DNA of 64,000 nt from Salminus brasiliensis (GCF_030463535.1 NC_132881.1:42906344-42970343), one strand, 5' to 3'; positions 1 through 12,473 are shown, numbered from the stretch's first letter. Translations and numbers: made by a program. Notes: generated by a model not told the origin, from the letters alone.

Positions 1-290
1 ACAGCCCTTTTCCAATATTCTCTATATTTGCCTCTGTAACACACACACAGATACGTATTACTGTATTTGTGGGGTCTTTCCCAATAAATATAAGCAGTCA
101 GTGGTCCTCACAACATCATGATTTCCTTCATCCCGGAGACAACTGAATCCCAAAAAGAGCTGAACACATGGAAACACCTACAAACACACACCTCAGGTAC
201 CCTCTCATCAGTGGGACATAGGAAACAGGAAGGCATTATACCCATATGTTTATAAGGTTAAGCACCCCTGGTCAAATGCATTGTTGGTTG

Positions 291-480
291 AGAGAGTGGT
301 GGATCAGTAGGTAAAATGCTGTGTCATTAATCGCAGGGTTGTGGGTTTGATACCCAGGTCTGCTAAGCTAGGGTGCCTATATTTATGGTTTTCATAAAAG
401 ACGACCCTGGGAACACATCAGGGGGAGCTTTAAGTAGGCCTAGGTTGTAGGAACATTGCATTGTGTGTGAGGGTGGGAGG
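291..480 (+). repeat. tRNA-derived SINE fragment
   Basis: A tRNA-like head is visible. An A-box-like stretch (tggatcagtaggtaaaatgc) is followed about 35 bp later by a B-box-like gggtttgataccc at about 343-355. This is the standard layout of a Pol III-driven fish SINE. The family was not determined. Confidence 0.55.
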
Positions 481-653
481 ACTCAATGCTAATTTGTCAA
501 AAATGTCAAAAATAATAATGAAAAAATATATTAAATAATAATAATAATAACAATAACAACAACAACAACAACAATAATAATATAAAATAGTCACTTATAA
601 AAAATCCACCTTTTAGATACTGTTCAGCCCTCCTGATGTGTCTGACAGGCTAT

Positions 654-654
<1 letters not shown>

Positions 655-708
<54 letters not shown>
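655..708. repeat. (TG)n microsatellite
   Basis: About 26 uninterrupted TG dinucleotides. Confidence 0.95.
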
Positions 709-709
<1 letters not shown>

Positions 710-819
710 TTGATCTGATTATTGATTTGAAACTCTGTTGCTCTTGGACCTTTTAGAATATTTGGTTTATTTGGTTCCACCTAGACAAAAAACACAGGAT
801 TTATAAAAGCCAAGCCATT

Positions 820-1150
820 TATTCAGTGCCCATTCATGTGAACTCCTCCTATCACTAGCAATGCCCCAACACTATTAGGGTGAAGATTAGCACATGTGTC
901 CTCTGACACTCTGACACGCCTCTTTTCGAACTGCTGCTGATGCAACAATGCTAGGTAGAAAAGCCCGGCTCCCCAGCTCTGATACAACAGCTAACAGATG
1001 CCTGTGCTGACCAATACCACACCAGGAGTGATGTGAGGAGGAAGTGTCAACCACCTACCCCCTGAGAGAGGAAGGCCAATTGTGCTCTGTCTGACTCCGG
1101 CTGCCGATGGTAAGCAGCATGACCCGGGATTCGCACCAGCAATCCAATTT
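820..1150 (-). repeat. Dispersed SINE-like repeat, family shared with 34.4, 40.2 and 50.1 kb
   Basis: It shares a core (ggccaattgtgctctgtctg, then a run ending in a reversed B box) with copies near 34560, 40190 and 50340. In those copies the reverse complement gives a Pol III-type B box, gagttcgaatcc. The recurrence at four or five places in one 64-kb window marks it as an interspersed element. Confidence 0.6.
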
Positions 1151-1299
1151 CAGCAATTCTTTTCAGCCAAAAAAAGAGGACGTATGCTCACACTATAGGC
1201 TAAGCTGCCACTGTTAGGCCCTTAGAGAAGCACTGTACCCTCTCTGAGCTGAGATACACAAAGACATAATATCACATTAATGTTCAAAAACAGTGACTG

Positions 1300-1440
1300 T
1301 AAAGGTATAGTGTATTGGTTGGTGTAGGGGCAGACTAGGGTTCAATTCCCTGGTTGGACAAGCCCACCACTCGACACCTCATGCTTGGGTAAGACTCCTA
1401 ACTCTACATTCTCTGAGTATCATCATTTAAATGTAAGAGG
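1300..1440 (+). repeat. Possible SINE fragment
   Basis: A B-box-like stretch (agggttcaattccctgg, near 1338-1354) is followed by the tail segment cttgggtaagactcctaac. Similar wording (cttgggcaagattcctaac) occurs in the clearer SINE at 63.3-63.5 kb. Confidence 0.5.
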
Positions 1441-1887
1441 CTCTGGCCAAGAGCTTCAGACAAATGCTGTAAATAAAACCGAGGCAGAGAAGAAGTGTTT
1501 TGAGCTGATGATTTAAGGAGTCTCCAGTGAGATGATGAAGGACAGGCTGAGAGAATCTGCTGAAGTTGCTCTTCCCCTGGTGCTCTGCAGGCTGTAGCCT
1601 CTCCTCATGGCCAGTAAACACAGAGCTCGAACTGTAGAAAGGGCTGCGGGCTTTTCTGAATTTTGATTGTTTGCGTAACTAATCTGACCCCAATTTCCAG
1701 ACTTCAGAACTGCATCAGTGCCAGGAAAGCATTAGATGGAATAGCCAAACAGCTACATGGAAAAGAACCAGACTCTATAATAATAATAATAATAATAATA
1801 ATTATAATAATTATGAACAGTGTCTTACTTTACATTGTTGGTTAGATATAACATTGGCATTTAATAAAGTTATTACAGTTATTATGT

Positions 1888-2293
<406 letters not shown>

Positions 2294-2615
2294 GACACAT
2301 TTTAGGAAGTAGTAAATATTAGGGTGTCCTTTTTTCTTCATAAAATAAAGAAACAAACATAATATATGTTTATTTATTTATAATAAATAAAAGCAGTGTT
2401 CTTTCACCTCAGCTATTATATAAAATATGTGCATATATATATATCGTCCATATATAGATGTCCATGTGTTTACAATGTGTATACATTACTGCACATCACT
2501 GCTTATGTGTTTATTGCACATAAGCAAAAAATAAATGAGCACTAAATAAATAAATAAATCACATTGCTTCTCTATAATGCTGCTATTTCCATTCAGCACT
2601 AAGCAGTGAAGCTGC

Positions 2616-2616
<1 letters not shown>

Positions 2617-2692
<76 letters not shown>
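2617..2692. repeat. (TC)n microsatellite beside the elmod2 promoter
   Basis: About 38 TC dinucleotides lie directly upstream of the GC-richer promoter segment. The reverse complement is a GAGA tract. Confidence 0.95.
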
Positions 2693-2695
<3 letters not shown>

Positions 2696-2699
2696 TGCT

Positions 2700-3070
2700 G
2701 GTGTGTTTCTGCTCTCTGGTGGTCCCAGGGTAGTCCTGCACGCCTCCGCTCCGCGCATGCGCAGCTTGGACACGGGAGTCAGGCTGCGACCCAGACGACA
2801 GTGGGTGCAACACGGTTAGCCTCGTAGCTTCTGCCCGGCTGAACTAGCTCACAAACAGCAGCTTTTCTGTTAAGGGCTGAAACTTAGCTACCGAAGCTCA
2901 ACTGAACATATCCGTCTGGCGGTGAAGGAACCGTGGCGTGGGCGACGTAAAGGCGTAGATTCACGCTGTTTGGGGTAAAGGCGACATTAGCAACTAAGCT
3001 AACTGTGCTAGCGCTAGCCAACCGTCCTGACTAGCTAATAACAACCTGTTTGAGTCCGGTAGTGACCGAG
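2700..3070 (+). promoter_or_regulatory. elmod2: Probable CpG promoter and 5' untranslated exon of elmod2
   Basis: This segment is GC-richer, with several CpGs, in otherwise AT-rich DNA. It has no obvious TATA box and contains an NRF-1-type palindrome. It lies about 2 kb upstream of the first coding exon, and that exon starts with an acceptor only 3 nt before the ATG, so a non-coding first exon must lie upstream. The exact start site and the exon 1 donor could not be fixed. Confidence 0.5.
2753..2762. promoter_or_regulatory. NRF-1-like palindrome
   Basis: The sequence gcgcatgcgc matches the NRF-1 core GCGCATGCGC, a usual component of TATA-less CpG promoters. It is a motif match only. Confidence 0.5.
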
Positions 3071-5127
3071 TGGTCAGGAGGGAGGGGGGGGGGGGGGGAT
3101 GGCTATTGTCCACACTTACATCAGAAGTACTTAAGATGCTGAATAATAATAGATCTGACCAGCAGAGACCCTAAATATGAGGCGTGTGTTGATGCTGCTA
3201 GCACTGAACTACAGACCTGACGTCTAAGTTTGTAAACATTCATTTTTTAACGTAATAAATCCAGTTTTCTTAAAAGAAATTAGTCTCTAAAAAGACATTG
3301 ACCCCTTAACCTCTCTTCTGTAGGCTCGATTTCTTCTACAGCTCCTTCAACGCTTTTCTATGTGTTGCCAAATAAGCCTAAAATCTGCAGGACTGTCCTG
3401 GAGCACAGTGCTGAATCATTCATACTAATGCAGTCATTCATTCATTCATTCATTCATTCATAGAAATGATGAATAATATCTCATGTTTTGTCATTAATTC
3501 ATTAAATGAAGCTCCAGCTCAATTAAACCCAATGATTAGTTTATTTAAACCTTATTGAACCTTATGATCAGATCTATTGGTCATGTCCACAGTGCTACCC
3601 AATATCAATATAAATGAATATAACAGACGTGATTAAAAAAATGTAGAATATATAGAAATATGTAGATATAAGAATATTAAAAGTATGTGCAGAAACAAAA
3701 ATATATGTAAGTATTCATTTTTTTAAGTTTTAATGTGTATATTCATTTACAGTGAAGAAGAGGTGAGGATGTGGTTAGATGTCGAGGCTGAAGTGTGCAG
3801 TCCAGTGTGGTGCAATAAGCAGGAGAATAAGAATAGTGATCAGCTAATGATCAGTAGTAATGGTAATATGAAGGTAGGATATGGGGTGACACTCGAACTG
3901 TCACCATTAATCAATTTTAAGGCTTTTCCATAAGGATTTCTGTGCTTCCCCAGTGATCTTTCTGCTGTGTTTAATAAAACAGACATTCACTAGTTTAAGA
4001 ACGAAAATGCAGAGCTCTGTTAGATCTGATACTACATTCACTTTCACTTTCAGAAAATTGGCTCAGTCAGTGATTATTATTCTTATTATTCTTATTATTA
4101 TTGCTGCCATTTAAAAAAACTTGTATCTGTAGAATGACGTCTTTGCAGGAGAACTTAACTTTCACTGATAAGACTGGAAGTCAACATAGAGAGATTTTCT
4201 TAATTTATTTATTTATTATTATTATTAAGTCATTTTGGAGCATTTCTATTGGTCTGCTCATAATTACGTTTTAATATTTATTCAAGAGCAGCTTCTGGAT
4301 GCACATTATGGCCAAAACAACAACGACAGTGAGGTTATACTGGTATATATGGTTAGAGCGACGCAGTTAGAAGGACACTGATTTTGCTGATCTTCTCTGT
4401 GAACTCCAGACACTGTACAGACCTGGATTGATTCAGGTCCACCTGCAGCTGCTCACCTAATTTTTTTAATAAAGGACTGATTAGATAGTCTAGGTGTTGG
4501 ATGAGTATTGTGGATGTATAGAGTTTTAGGGTTTTTAGGACATATAAATGCTCTCTTTCCAGATAAATAGCCAGATATTTTTCTTTTATTGCCCCAGATG
4601 CTTGGACTTCTCCAATACTGGATAATTGTGGGAGCCAAACCCATGTTCTTCTGTGAAAGGAACCCAAACATCATGGTTCATGGCTAATCGGATGGGATGA
4701 CATTTTAGTAATCGTTAAGATTTTTGTATGGAGGTGATGGTTAATTATCCTGCTGTTTGTAGAGTCTAAATACATATGAGGTTAATTGGTTAAGTGATTC
4801 GGCTGAAACAACTACAGTGTAATCCAGTCCAATTGATTTACACTGCCCTAACCAGCTAACCCTGACTGAGCATAGCTGTAGATATTAGCAAAGCCTCCTA
4901 AATTCTCCAATTAAACACCTAAAAAGGCTAAAAGGGTGTTTAACTCGAAGCCTTGAGCATATAAAAGCCATTTAGACCAGTTTGGGGTGTTTGCTGAGTC
5001 CTCTCCTGCAATGGCAATGATGGTGTTGTGTCTATCTTTATATGAACAAATTGCTGCAGAATGTATGTGATGACAAAATGCTTCGCTGTTCATGACTGAT
5101 GTTGTCCTTTGCTGTTTTGTGCTGCAG

Positions 5128-5275
5128 ACAATGTTGGGGTATATCTGGCAGTACTTCTATTCATCCTTCCTTCGGTTCTGGCTCAAATGGTTCCTCCGAC
5201 AAATCACAGGAAAATGTGAACTGCAGAGGATATGTGCTGGATACACACAAGGAGCTCTGAGGACGACACAGATAG
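5128..5275 (+). CDS. elmod2: elmod2 coding exon 1
   Basis: The acceptor is gtgctgcag. The exon has 3 nt of 5'UTR and then the ATG at 5131. It encodes residues 1-48, including GKCELQRI, and ends with one nt of codon 49 before a gtaaac donor. Confidence 0.92.
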
Positions 5276-8200
5276 GTAAACGTTTTACTTCATTTACTCT
5301 ACTCGGTCTCATAAAGGAAGATTACATAGTCTAGTGAAATGACAGTGAATGTACAAAAAAAGAGCCTGGTATACTAGAAATCTAACCTAAAACAATGTCC
5401 TTTAAATCTGGATTTGTCTCTTCCAGAATTATAAGTACTGCCTTTTCACGCTAAACTGTATCACTCTGCTGACACGTTGAAAACATTTGAAAAGGTTGAG
5501 CTGAACCAAAGTCCTTATAAACAAGTCTGTTTACTTGCTGGCCATCTTTGCAGCGATGGCCTGCAGTAATTTCCAGACCAGGCTCCTGTATATATTATTG
5601 AGGATAGACCAAAATAGTCAAAACCGAAGGTCAGATCTCATGAGTAGTTTGTAGCTTTCGGCTCAATAATGCACAAAATAACAAATTTCGGCTTGTTCTG
5701 GCTACTTTGCTTGGGCAGATCTCTACGTCAAGGTGGGCTTTCCCCACTAGCACATAGACCCTTGTCCACTCGCGGCGTAACAGCAAGCGGATTGGCTCTT
5801 TTTGCTGAATGGCGGAACTTAATCCGCAAACAGGCGCCATGTTGAACGTTTCGAGAGCTCCCATTCATATTTTATTCGTAGTTTGCTCATCTCCTTGCTT
5901 ATAACGTAACGTTTTGTGGATCTATCCGTACCACAAAAGTTGAGCCTCATAGTATCAGCAGTTATCTTGGACTGCATACAGGGCTCAACGGGTACCTTAA
6001 CCAACCTCCACCTGGTCAGTCCTGGTGTTTAGGAATTGTTATCATTAGTAATTTTTCATTTTAATTCATCAGAGCAGTTCAATCTGAAGACGGAGTACAA
6101 ATGTACAAATGATGTCTGACACCAACCTTTGCGTGTATTTTGGGAGTTGATACAGTATTGCACAGCATAACATCGCAAAACTTCAAAATCGATATTTTCT
6201 TACACCACTAGGATCTACTGTTTATGGTTCTGTTTCAGCCTCAGTGAGAATACCTTTTATTTGCCATCATGTGGTCCCTACATGATACATACTTATATGA
6301 AGAGATGTTGGTTGTCTTAACATACACTGTCTGTATTGTCTTCATTTCAGAGTACTCCCTAAAATCCTCAAAAACCAAGGTAAGAAACAGACACCTCTGG
6401 CTTTAAGGCTCACTGTGTAAACTTCACTTATCTCTGCTCGGTCTGACCACTGAGCATTATCACAGCATTGTCACACTTAAGTGCTGATTAGGAACACTTT
6501 AGGAGCACTGATTCTTTTTTTAGCTGTTCTGAGCCGTAAATGAGGTTACATGTTCTGCTTTATGTCCGGAACGTTCAGAACAGTTGTACTATCAGTTTAC
6601 CTACACACAGTTTGTGTCTGTCTGTACACATTTAGAAAGTGCACATTTTTTCCTCTTTCTAATGGGAACATTTTCTCCTGCTTTCTGTTTTGCTTAGGTG
6701 TTGCAAGATGCTGTGAAGGTGAAGGAGGATGCTGTGGTGGACTGTGTGGCACAAATCATGAGACACAAGAATATCAATGAGCAGAAAGATCCCACGTGAG
6801 TAAAGCTACCAAAACCTTTATTCCGGGGGGGGGGCTGATTTACAAATTTGCCACAATGTCGTTGCCACAATCAGCCAGCTTAATGGCTCTTTTTGTTGAA
6901 GGGTGGGACTAAAGGGTGGTACTCTGTAAACAGACACCATGTTGAAATTATAAGAATTCTTATTTCAACCAGCCACGGCCTCCTCCTTTAAAATGTCTCT
7001 GCGAAGGCCACAATAGGCACACATGTGCTGTTTTGGATGGATGCAGCTCAATTACTGACTGTGGGTCTGTTGCTGCTGCTGCTTAAATAAAGAAATCTTA
7101 GCGGAAACACTGGGAACTAACAGCTTTCCAGATTCTACCATTCTACCATCCACCATTCTGCTTTTCTCCACTGTCAATTCTAGCTCTTGTTTACCGGAAT
7201 TTTGGGACGCTTGATTTTATTAGTATGATTCTGTTTTTCTCCCATTTTGCACAGATTTAACTGAATCATGGAAAATATGTTTCTTCCGTCATTTATGATA
7301 AGCATAAAACGCTGTATTACAAATGTCTACATAGATATGTCTTAATAAAACCAGATAAAATTATTAAGAACTGAACTATTGAGTAAGAGCATTCTTATGA
7401 ACTTGGTTTTATCTAAAGATTCTTATGGGAATCTTTTTTATGGTAGTTAAATGGTTCTTTTTTAATATTTCAGTTTAATTCTATATTGAAGTGGTCAGCT
7501 ACGTAATGGGCATTTCATCTCCTAGGTTCAAGGTGACTCTTCAGCAGTGCCTGATGCAAATAAGTGGCTATAACACCCTGTTTAATGCAGTTGAAGATCT
7601 AAGAAAAGAGGTGTTTGACTCAGAAAATGAAGACCATGAGAAAATGCTTCTGAAGGTGAGCTCCGTTTGAAATACTCTTTAGCCCACATTCAGATCCATC
7701 ACTGATAAGAAACTTGGGCAAACACACAACTGCTTAAGATGATTGTATTGAATCAGCTCCTGGATGCACTCTAAGCACAGACCTGATCAGTAAGAAAACC
7801 CACTGTGCCCTGCATGAGTGTTTTGAAGGGATTATTTGCACAGGCATCACGCATTGCCTTGGTGATTGGCTTGGTGATCAGGTCATGAAGTGAAGAGGGG
7901 CTGTGATGACCGTACTAAAAATAGCCCTAATAAACAAATATAGACTGTTAACATAGCCTTGTGTTGTTGTTTTTTTATAGTTGTGGGGCCTGCTGATGCC
8001 ATCAGTAAAGCTGGAATCTCGAATCACTAAGCAGTGGGGGAACATTGGGTTTCAAGGTGATGACCCAAAGACTGACTTTAGGGGGATGGGCATGCTTGGT
8101 CTGGTAAACCTTGTGTAAGTTGTGTATTTTCTATTAAACCATATTTAACTTTCTTTATATTATATGAATATTTATATTATTTGTATTTTAAGATTATGTC

Positions 8201-10094
8201 TAATATTTATTAATTTTGTCTGTTATTTGTCAATATAGTTTACTTTAATAAAACAATAAATTAAAGAAATAAACATCAGAAAATTATAATTAAATTCACT
8301 GAATTGTTTTGTCTTGTTGGAAAAGTTTTTTCAGTGAGAACTACACTAATGCAGCACGACAGGTTCTGTCCCACGCAAACCATCCTAAGCTGGGGTAAGC
8401 AACTTAGCCACGTATACTGTTTGTATACACGCCTACACCCTAAAAAGCCCTAGAACCCTAAACATTCCTAATACATCAATGAAAACACTGTATGGTGGAA
8501 TAACTGTTTGTGTGCTTGCCAATGCAGGTACTCTTATGCCATAGTGGGCATTAATCTGACAGAGATGGCCTACAGTTTGCTGAGGAGTGGGGCTTTGAAG
8601 GCTCATTTCTACAACTCTGTGTCAGGAAAACCTGAAATGCACGACTTCCACCAGCTTTACTGTGAGTCAACTCTTTAGTCCTCAACTCTTACTAACCCTC
8701 CGACTCTACTTCTGCACTGTCATACGGCAACTGTACAACCCAACTGCTGGCACAGTCACTCAGTTTACTAGAAATTATTGATACAGGCCAGTCCCTGAGA
8801 TGTCTTTACAATTTGTTTACCTTTGAGTGTGTTGCTCAACCTGGGTAATGTACTTTAGAGCTGCCTTCACAAAGGTACTTTTACTTGGGAGTTCGATTAT
8901 AATTTGGGATGATCCACTTCCAATACTTGGATCAGGGTTCGTACCAGTCCTAGAAAACCTGGAAAGTCATGGAACATAAACATGCTAAAATCCAATACTG
9001 AATAGTCTTTGACAAATAACAAAATTGAAAAAATATAATTTTATATAAAAATATAATAAATAATACACAGACTTTCATAGTAGCTTAATTTTTCACATAA
9101 CTAGTCGCTGCCCGTATCTCATATGACCATGCACATTTTTGGCCGTGGTATCTTGAACCTGCTACTTTACGGTACTTTAAAAGTCATGGAAAGTCCTTGA
9201 ATTTGAAATTGGTTAAAGTGTATGAACCCTGATGGACACTTCCAATAGAGTTGCTGTGCCATCTGGCTTCCTCTAGGCTCCATTGATGGACATGATCCTT
9301 AGCTGCTGCAAACTTTTTTTTAGAAAACTGCCCTAGACATTATTTCAGTGAGCAAAACAACAGCTAGCCCTTGTGCCGCTTCAACAGTGGACTTTAAGTC
9401 ATATTAGTTGTAAGGTTGGGGCCTATATGGCTTACATTGATGAGCCTTAGGTGCCCATGACCCTGCTGTTGGCCCACCGGTTGTCTTTTCATACTGCATA
9501 CCGGGAACACCCCACGAGACCTGCCTGATGTTTTGGTGGATATGTTCTGACCCAGTTGTCTAGCCATCACAGTTAATAGATGCCCTGAAGATGAAGATAA
9601 TAAGTGTTTTTTACTTGGTAGTGCTAATGCTATGGTTGATCAATGTAAATTTACTGAATATACATGACAATTGCAATTAAATACATTTGGGTTTACATGT
9701 CAGCACAAACTGATTCTTGAGAGTGTGTGAAGCAACTCCAGCCTTAGACGAGTCTTTATTTACCATTGAAGTGATATTAAAGTGTTCAATTTAATTAGGA
9801 GATTTTTAGCCAGAAGACATGCTGCTTTTAGCCATTTCATTATTTACACTGAAAATAGAGATTAATTAATATTCATATTCTGAGAGGAATGAATATTCTA
9901 AAATGACCAATCCAAATCTCTGTGGGCTTCTTTTAGGTTACCTGGCGTACGAGTTTGATAAATTCTGGGTGGACGAGGAGCCCGAGAGCATCATGGAGTT
10001 CAACATCTACAGAGAGAAGTTCCATGACAAGGTCAAGGGGTACCTTTTGGAGTCAGATGTCAATCTTATCTTGAAGGTGGATGCTAAAAACTGA
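5131..10094 (+). CDS. elmod2: ELMO domain-containing protein 2, complete coding region, 8 coding exons
   Basis: The coding exons are 5131-5275, 6351-6379, 6698-6795, 7526-7655, 7981-8114, 8326-8394, 8528-8661 and 9937-10094. They total 897 bp and encode 298 aa (human ELMOD2 has 293). ELMOD2 is a GTPase-activating protein for ARL2 and related ARF-family GTPases, acting at lipid droplets, ER and mitochondria. The N terminus has an aromatic, hydrophobic segment (residues 1-22). The ELMO domain runs through exons 4-8 and carries the diagnostic motif IGFQGDDPKTDFRG at residues 156-169; its arginine R168 corresponds to the ARL2-GAP finger. The ATG lies 3 nt after a splice acceptor and its context matches the family start. 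Phases agree at all junctions. The gene converges on ucp1, as in other vertebrates. ELMOD1 and ELMOD3 fit less well, both in sequence and in synteny. Confidence 0.95.
5640..6000. repeat. Dispersed repeat in elmod2 intron, with a second piece at about 6875-6945
   Basis: Related wording (ggctctttttgctgaatggc... gcgccatgttgaa and ggctctttttgttgaagggt... acaccatgttgaa) occurs in both introns. This indicates two fragments of one unidentified interspersed repeat. Confidence 0.45.
6351..6379 (+). CDS. elmod2: elmod2 coding exon 2, a 29-nt microexon
   Basis: It lies between ttcatttcag and gtaagaaa and encodes EYSLKSSKTK (residues 49-58). This matches the short linker after the N-terminal segment of ELMOD2, and omitting it would break the frame. 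Confidence 0.9.
6698..6795 (+). CDS. elmod2: elmod2 coding exon 3
   Basis: It encodes residues 59-90 (VLQDAVKVKEDAV through NEQKDP). The donor is gtgagt, and codon 91 is split after two bases. Confidence 0.92.
7526..7655 (+). CDS. elmod2: elmod2 coding exon 4
   Basis: It encodes residues 91-134 (FKVTLQQCLMQISGY through EKMLLK), the start of the ELMO domain. The acceptor is ctcctag and the donor gtgagc. Confidence 0.93.
7981..8114 (+). CDS. elmod2: elmod2 coding exon 5, with the GAP arginine motif
   Basis: It encodes residues 135-178, including WGNIGFQGDDPKTDFRG with the putative catalytic R168. The acceptor is ttttatag and the donor gtaagt. Confidence 0.95.
8326..8394 (+). CDS. elmod2: elmod2 coding exon 6
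   Basis: It encodes FFSENYTNAARQVLSHANHP and ends at the split codon for G202. I chose the acceptor aaaag at 8325 over the downstream ttttttcag because only the first keeps the conserved F-S-E-N-Y run in frame. Its polypyrimidine tract is weak. Confidence 0.85.
8528..8661 (+). CDS. elmod2: elmod2 coding exon 7
   Basis: It encodes residues 203-246 (YSYAIVGINLTEMAYSLL through DFHQLY), a highly conserved part of the ELMO domain. The acceptor is aatgcag and the donor gtgagt. Confidence 0.93.
9395..9660 (+). repeat. Non-autonomous DNA transposon fragment in the last elmod2 intron
   Basis: It resembles the copy at 25.8-26.1 kb in inverse orientation or diverged form: gcccatgaccctg, gcataccgggaacacccc, gatgaagataataagtg. 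Both end near text like gctatggttgatcaatg, a decayed version of the end seen at 48.85 kb. Confidence 0.5.
9937..10094 (+). CDS. elmod2: elmod2 last coding exon
   Basis: It encodes residues 247-298 (YLAYEFDKFWVDEEPESI through LILKVDAKN) and ends at TGA 10092-10094. The acceptor is tcttttag. Confidence 0.94.
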
Positions 10095-10915
10095 CCAGAA
10101 TTCCAAAGGACCCCAAATAACCCCCCAAAAAGTTTTTGTTGTGACTGAAAAAATGAAAAAAATGACTGAAATAATACCTTTTTTAAAGGAAATTTCTCTC
10201 CCATGCTTCCTATTTTTAAACAAACTAACTGAAATTTTATGAAACCACAGAGCCTCAGTGATCATTCCTGAACACTATTCTTAGAATTCTATAGAAGTAA
10301 TAGGTTGTGTGGTCAAGACTTTGACCTGCACACTCCTGTTACTAATGGAAATTTTAAGACGTGAAACTAGTATATAAACCAAGCTGGTAGCTTGACTGGA
10401 AGTCACTCCATGCTTGAAATTTAGGTTGCATGTGTTTTTGATTCCTGTCGGTTTACTTTTGTGTTCATCTCAGGAATTTGATATTTGTGTCCACAGAGAT
10501 CAAGGTTTGGGTTATTTTCCTCCTTTTCTTGAGCTAAATTGTCTTGCGCATAAAGACAATTCTACCCTTTTGCATGTTTTAATGCTTTTGATTGCTACTA
10601 AATTTCACCCCTATTGTAAATACACTTAAAGAAATGTACTTTAAGTGGCCTATCAACTTGTGGCATAAATGATTAATGTGTAGTCAGTGACATGAGCAGT
10701 GAAAATACTGTGTGGTACTAGTATTCCTGTTGAGATTTAACAAACAGCAAAGAACATGAATATACTATTTTTCCTGCAGTGGGATTTATGTATCTTTGTT
10801 GTGTTATTTATACAGTTTCACAGGGTCATTTTGTAGTTCCAGTCCCATTCATTACTTTGGATTTGTACAGTTGGATAAATGGCAAATGCTAATAAATTGC
10901 ACCCGTGCTTTTTCA
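10095..10915 (+). other. elmod2: elmod2 3' untranslated region
   Basis: AT-rich DNA with no coding sequence runs from the elmod2 stop to the first canonical AATAAA at 10891-10896, followed by a GT-rich stretch. The open frame at 10414-10629 inside it has no family resemblance and is treated as chance. Confidence 0.6.
10891..10896 (+). terminator. elmod2: Candidate elmod2 polyadenylation signal
   Basis: This canonical AATAAA lies 800 bp after the stop codon, with T/GT-rich sequence about 25-45 nt downstream. Confidence 0.55.
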
Positions 10916-11321
10916 CGAGTTCATGTGGGTTTTCACAGGCTTATTTAATCTTTATGTGACTCTTAGGATCGGAGCTTAAGATCAAATGTAGAAGGGCACA
11001 TGGCAAGGACAACTGAATTGATCACTTTTTGACATAAGTTTGTAGTTTGTAAAGAGTTGTGAAGAGTTTTTAAAGAAGATGCAAAATCCCTTCCCATGCA
11101 GCCTATAGTAGTTTAGCTCCACCTATTCACTCTGAAGGTATAAGGAGTGTTTTTTTGTTGTTGTTTTTTTTTTAGCTTTTTTTAACAATTAGTAACCATA
11201 CAAAAAGTTGTAGAATCATATAATATGCATATATTTATTATACCATTCTCCAACCTTTCTGCATCTCTTACAACTGTATATACTATAAAAATAATACATC
11301 AATTAACAATTGTGATATATT

Positions 11322-11361
<40 letters not shown>

Positions 11362-11519
11362 ATTTATTTATAATAATTGTTAATTGATTAATGTAAAAAA
11401 TAAATAAATAAATAACATTTAGTTAACCTTAATTATAATACAGAGCACAGATTTAAGAGAGATGTACAGACTGACCTCACAGAAAACACCACAAACTGAA
11501 AGTTTTACTTAAATATATG
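10916..11519. other. Convergent gap between elmod2 and ucp1
   Basis: The stretch is AT-rich and non-coding. It contains a compound (GT)n(AT)n microsatellite at about 11319-11361. I see no gene. Confidence 0.65.
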
Positions 11520-11525
11520 TTTATT
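11520..11525 (-). terminator. ucp1: Candidate ucp1 polyadenylation signal
   Basis: On the plus strand TTTATT reads AATAAA on the ucp1 strand, about 830 bp past the stop codon. Other T-rich hexamers exist, so this choice is tentative. Confidence 0.3.
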
Positions 11526-12358
11526 TTAGAAATGGACCTTGTAATGTACTGTAGGTGTCCTTGCACATTGCTCCTGTATGTTTACAACACTCGAGCAGTC
11601 ACTCTGTCACAGTACAGCTTCATACAGTGGATAGGGAGATTCAGGGAGAAAAAAAGTAAATAAAGTAAAGTATATAAAAACATAGTTTTTACCCTAGATA
11701 AGGAGTCCCTTTTTAAACAAAGGATTAATACGTAAATGGTAACACTTAATTTTGATGAGCCACAGCTTACAGCTCACACTGTTTTAATAGACTAAGCTAA
11801 AATATCTGTTTAAAGAAAATCTCGGCCCTAACGTACATCATAAATCTAAGCATAACTCCGTTAGACATGTTAGCAGATTGGGAATTTTATACTGTAGGGG
11901 TTGTGGAGAACCATCAAAATAAAGTGTGACCAAGTTAATTAGTTTTAATAATTATAAAAACAATATGGTAGCTTATAGCGTATATTCTATGATAATTTAA
12001 ATGCATCATAGATGGAAGGCCAAAGTGCAGAAAGTGGCTTTTACCCGTCTACCAGCTACAGCCGACAGCAAACACTGTTTCCAAAATTCACTACTGGACT
12101 CCTGATTCAGAAAGCTCTGAAAGAACCGATCATGCTAACCATGCCTTTATAGCATGAACTGTAGTCGCGTTGTAGCCAACTCTGCATCACAATGCTACAT
12201 AATCTAGAGCCCAGGTTGTGTGTTCCTTCAGCGTCAAACATTAATAAATTAAAATTTCGACCACCTGATTTTTCCACCATCACTTTCCTCTCAAAATGAC
12301 CACTATCTCTGGCCGAGTCCATGGATTCAAAAGGGGGGCAGAATTACAGTTCTTTCTT

Positions 12359-12473
12359 CTACATGGTGGCTTCCATCTTTTTTCTGGAGACCATCATGGC
12401 TCTCTTCAGCTGCTCGAATGACACAAACATGACGACGTTCCAGGAGCCCAGTCTGAGGAAGGACGGTACAAAC
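12359..12473 (-). CDS. ucp1: ucp1 last coding exon
   Basis: It encodes [20 protein letters not shown] and the C-terminal tail ending MEATM, then TAG at 12361-12359. The acceptor is tttctag. Confidence 0.94.

Noticed and set aside
9903-9936. Alternative in-frame ATG upstream of the last elmod2 exon
   Set aside because: The 34 bp before 9937 are intron, ending in a good ttcttttag acceptor. The protein preceding the acceptor does not match ELMOD2.
10414-10629. 71-codon plus-strand frame starting with a signal-like peptide
   Set aside because: It lies in the elmod2 3'UTR before the poly(A) signal. It has no family resemblance and no splice partner.
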